Shown piece after piece: positions 52,198-52,709 of a DNA stretch of 52,709 nt; the first letter of the stretch is position 1, and each line of letters begins with the position of its first letter. The notes beneath the pieces were generated by a model. It did no database searches, was not told the origin of the DNA, and saw only the letters and a list, made by a program, of their open reading frames with translations. The translations under genes and the position numbers were made by a program. This DNA comes from an uncultured Faecalibacterium sp. (GTDB lineage: Bacteria; Bacillota; Clostridia; Oscillospirales; Ruminococcaceae): the NCBI GenBank assembly GCA_934540955.1, contig CAKTCY010000007.1, positions 1 to 52,709 of the forward strand. Reading direction: 5' to 3'.

Positions 52198-52709
52198 ATG
52201 AAAATGATTTCTCGTCGCGACTTCCTGAAGGCTTCTGCTGTTGTGGGCGCTACCGCTGCTATGACCGCTTGCGGCGGCTCTTCCTCCACCAGCACCGCTG
52301 CTTCCAGCGTTGCTTCTTCCACCGCTGCTTCTGCCGCTGCTACCAACGGCTCCGCCAACATCGGCGTTTGCATCTATCAGTTTGCTGATAACTTCATGAC
52401 CCTGTACCGCTCCGATCTGGAAGGCTACCTGAAGGACATGGGCTACTCCGTCACCATCATGGACGGCAAGAACGACCAGAACACCCAGACCGAGCAGATC
52501 AACACCTTCCTGCAGCAGGGCGTGGACGTGCTGGTCATCAACCCTGTCCAGACCACTTCCGCTCAGACCATCGTTGACACCGTTTCTCCCTCCGGCACTC
52601 CCATCGTGTTCATCAACCGTCAGCCCGAGGACAGCGTTCTGGATTCCTACAAGGGCAAGTGCTGCTACGTTGGTGCTGACGCACGTCAGTCCGGTACTTA
52701 TCAGGGCGA
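52198..52709 (+). CDS. mglB: MglB-like sugar-binding lipoprotein (partial)
   Basis: The first 170 residues, truncated by the window end. The signal peptide has SRRDFLKA (twin-arginine-like) with lipobox MTAC, followed by a Ser/Thr/Ala linker. The mature part (ANIGVCIYQFADNFMTLYRSDLEGYLKDMGY, DGKNDQNTQTEQINTFLQQGVDVLVINPV, PIVFINRQPEDSVLDSYKG, YVGADARQSG) is a type-I periplasmic-binding fold closest to galactose/methyl-galactoside binding proteins. AAGGAG lies 10 nt upstream. The transporter genes would be to the right of the window. Confidence 0.85.
   Translation, partial: MKMISRRDFLKASAVVGATAAMTACGGSSSTSTAASSVASSTAASAAATNGSANIGVCIYQFADNFMTLYRSDLEGYLKDMGYSVTIMDGKNDQNTQTEQINTFLQQGVDVLVINPVQTTSAQTIVDTVSPSGTPIVFINRQPEDSVLDSYKGKCCYVGADARQSGTYQG

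Overview
The window looks like a GC-rich Gram-positive gut anaerobe of the Oscillospiraceae/Ruminococcaceae type, most likely Faecalibacterium or a close relative. This rests on the AGGAGG-type ribosome sites, sigma-A promoters (TTGACA-17-TATAAT), a CcpA-type cre box, a Gram-positive ARG box, the lipoprotein signals and the gene families present. No rRNA or marker gene confirms the genus, so this is an inference.

Layout. 0-2 kb: a small DUF6061-like gene, tRNA-Leu and a PLP-dependent threonine aldolase. 2-9.8 kb, minus strand: two overlapping Gfo/Idh/MocA-type oxidoreductases, a divergent CobW-type P-loop protein, then a two-gene unit of a solute-binding lipoprotein and a membrane-bound GGDEF-EAL protein, with a cre box on its promoter. 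10-17.5 kb: an EF-G-like GTPase, dCMP deaminase, argF with an ARG box, bioY, an unknown gene, and an ECF-type sigma factor overlapping a DUF4349 membrane protein. Two copies of a ~100-nt promoter/small-RNA/terminator module lie in this stretch.

17.7-34.2 kb is a carbohydrate island: an SDR-type mannonate oxidoreductase (uxuB), a GPH-family glucuronide carrier, an AraC regulator and a GH2 beta-glucuronidase. A shared operator-like motif lies at the same distance from the -10 box of three of these genes, so they probably form one glucuronide regulon. Then come tRNA-fMet, a second AraC regulator, a YcxB-like membrane protein, a dctPQM TRAP transporter and two tandem GH31 glycosidases.

34.3-41.5 kb: a MATE exporter, a DUF6465-like protein, a metallophosphoesterase overlapping a cytoplasmic BMP-domain protein with a ParB-like N-terminus, a DUF1643 protein, a PAP2 phosphatase, and tRNA-Arg and tRNA-His. 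Two MITE-like elements with ~36-bp terminal inverted repeats, and a one-ended relative at 1.9 kb, punctuate the window.

41.9-51.5 kb, minus strand, is a compact, intact podovirus-like head cassette: small upstream gene, terminase, portal, Prp-protease::scaffold fusion, N4-gp56 capsid, small protein, adaptor, P22 gp10-like stabilisation protein, 61-aa protein and a Gln-rich protein. No integrase, lysis, replication or tail-fibre gene is visible. Both the scaffold half of the fusion and the capsid N-terminus carry a Prp-like cleavage motif (LQLFA / IQLFA), which suggests a self-contained maturation system. The window ends inside an MglB-like sugar-binding lipoprotein gene.
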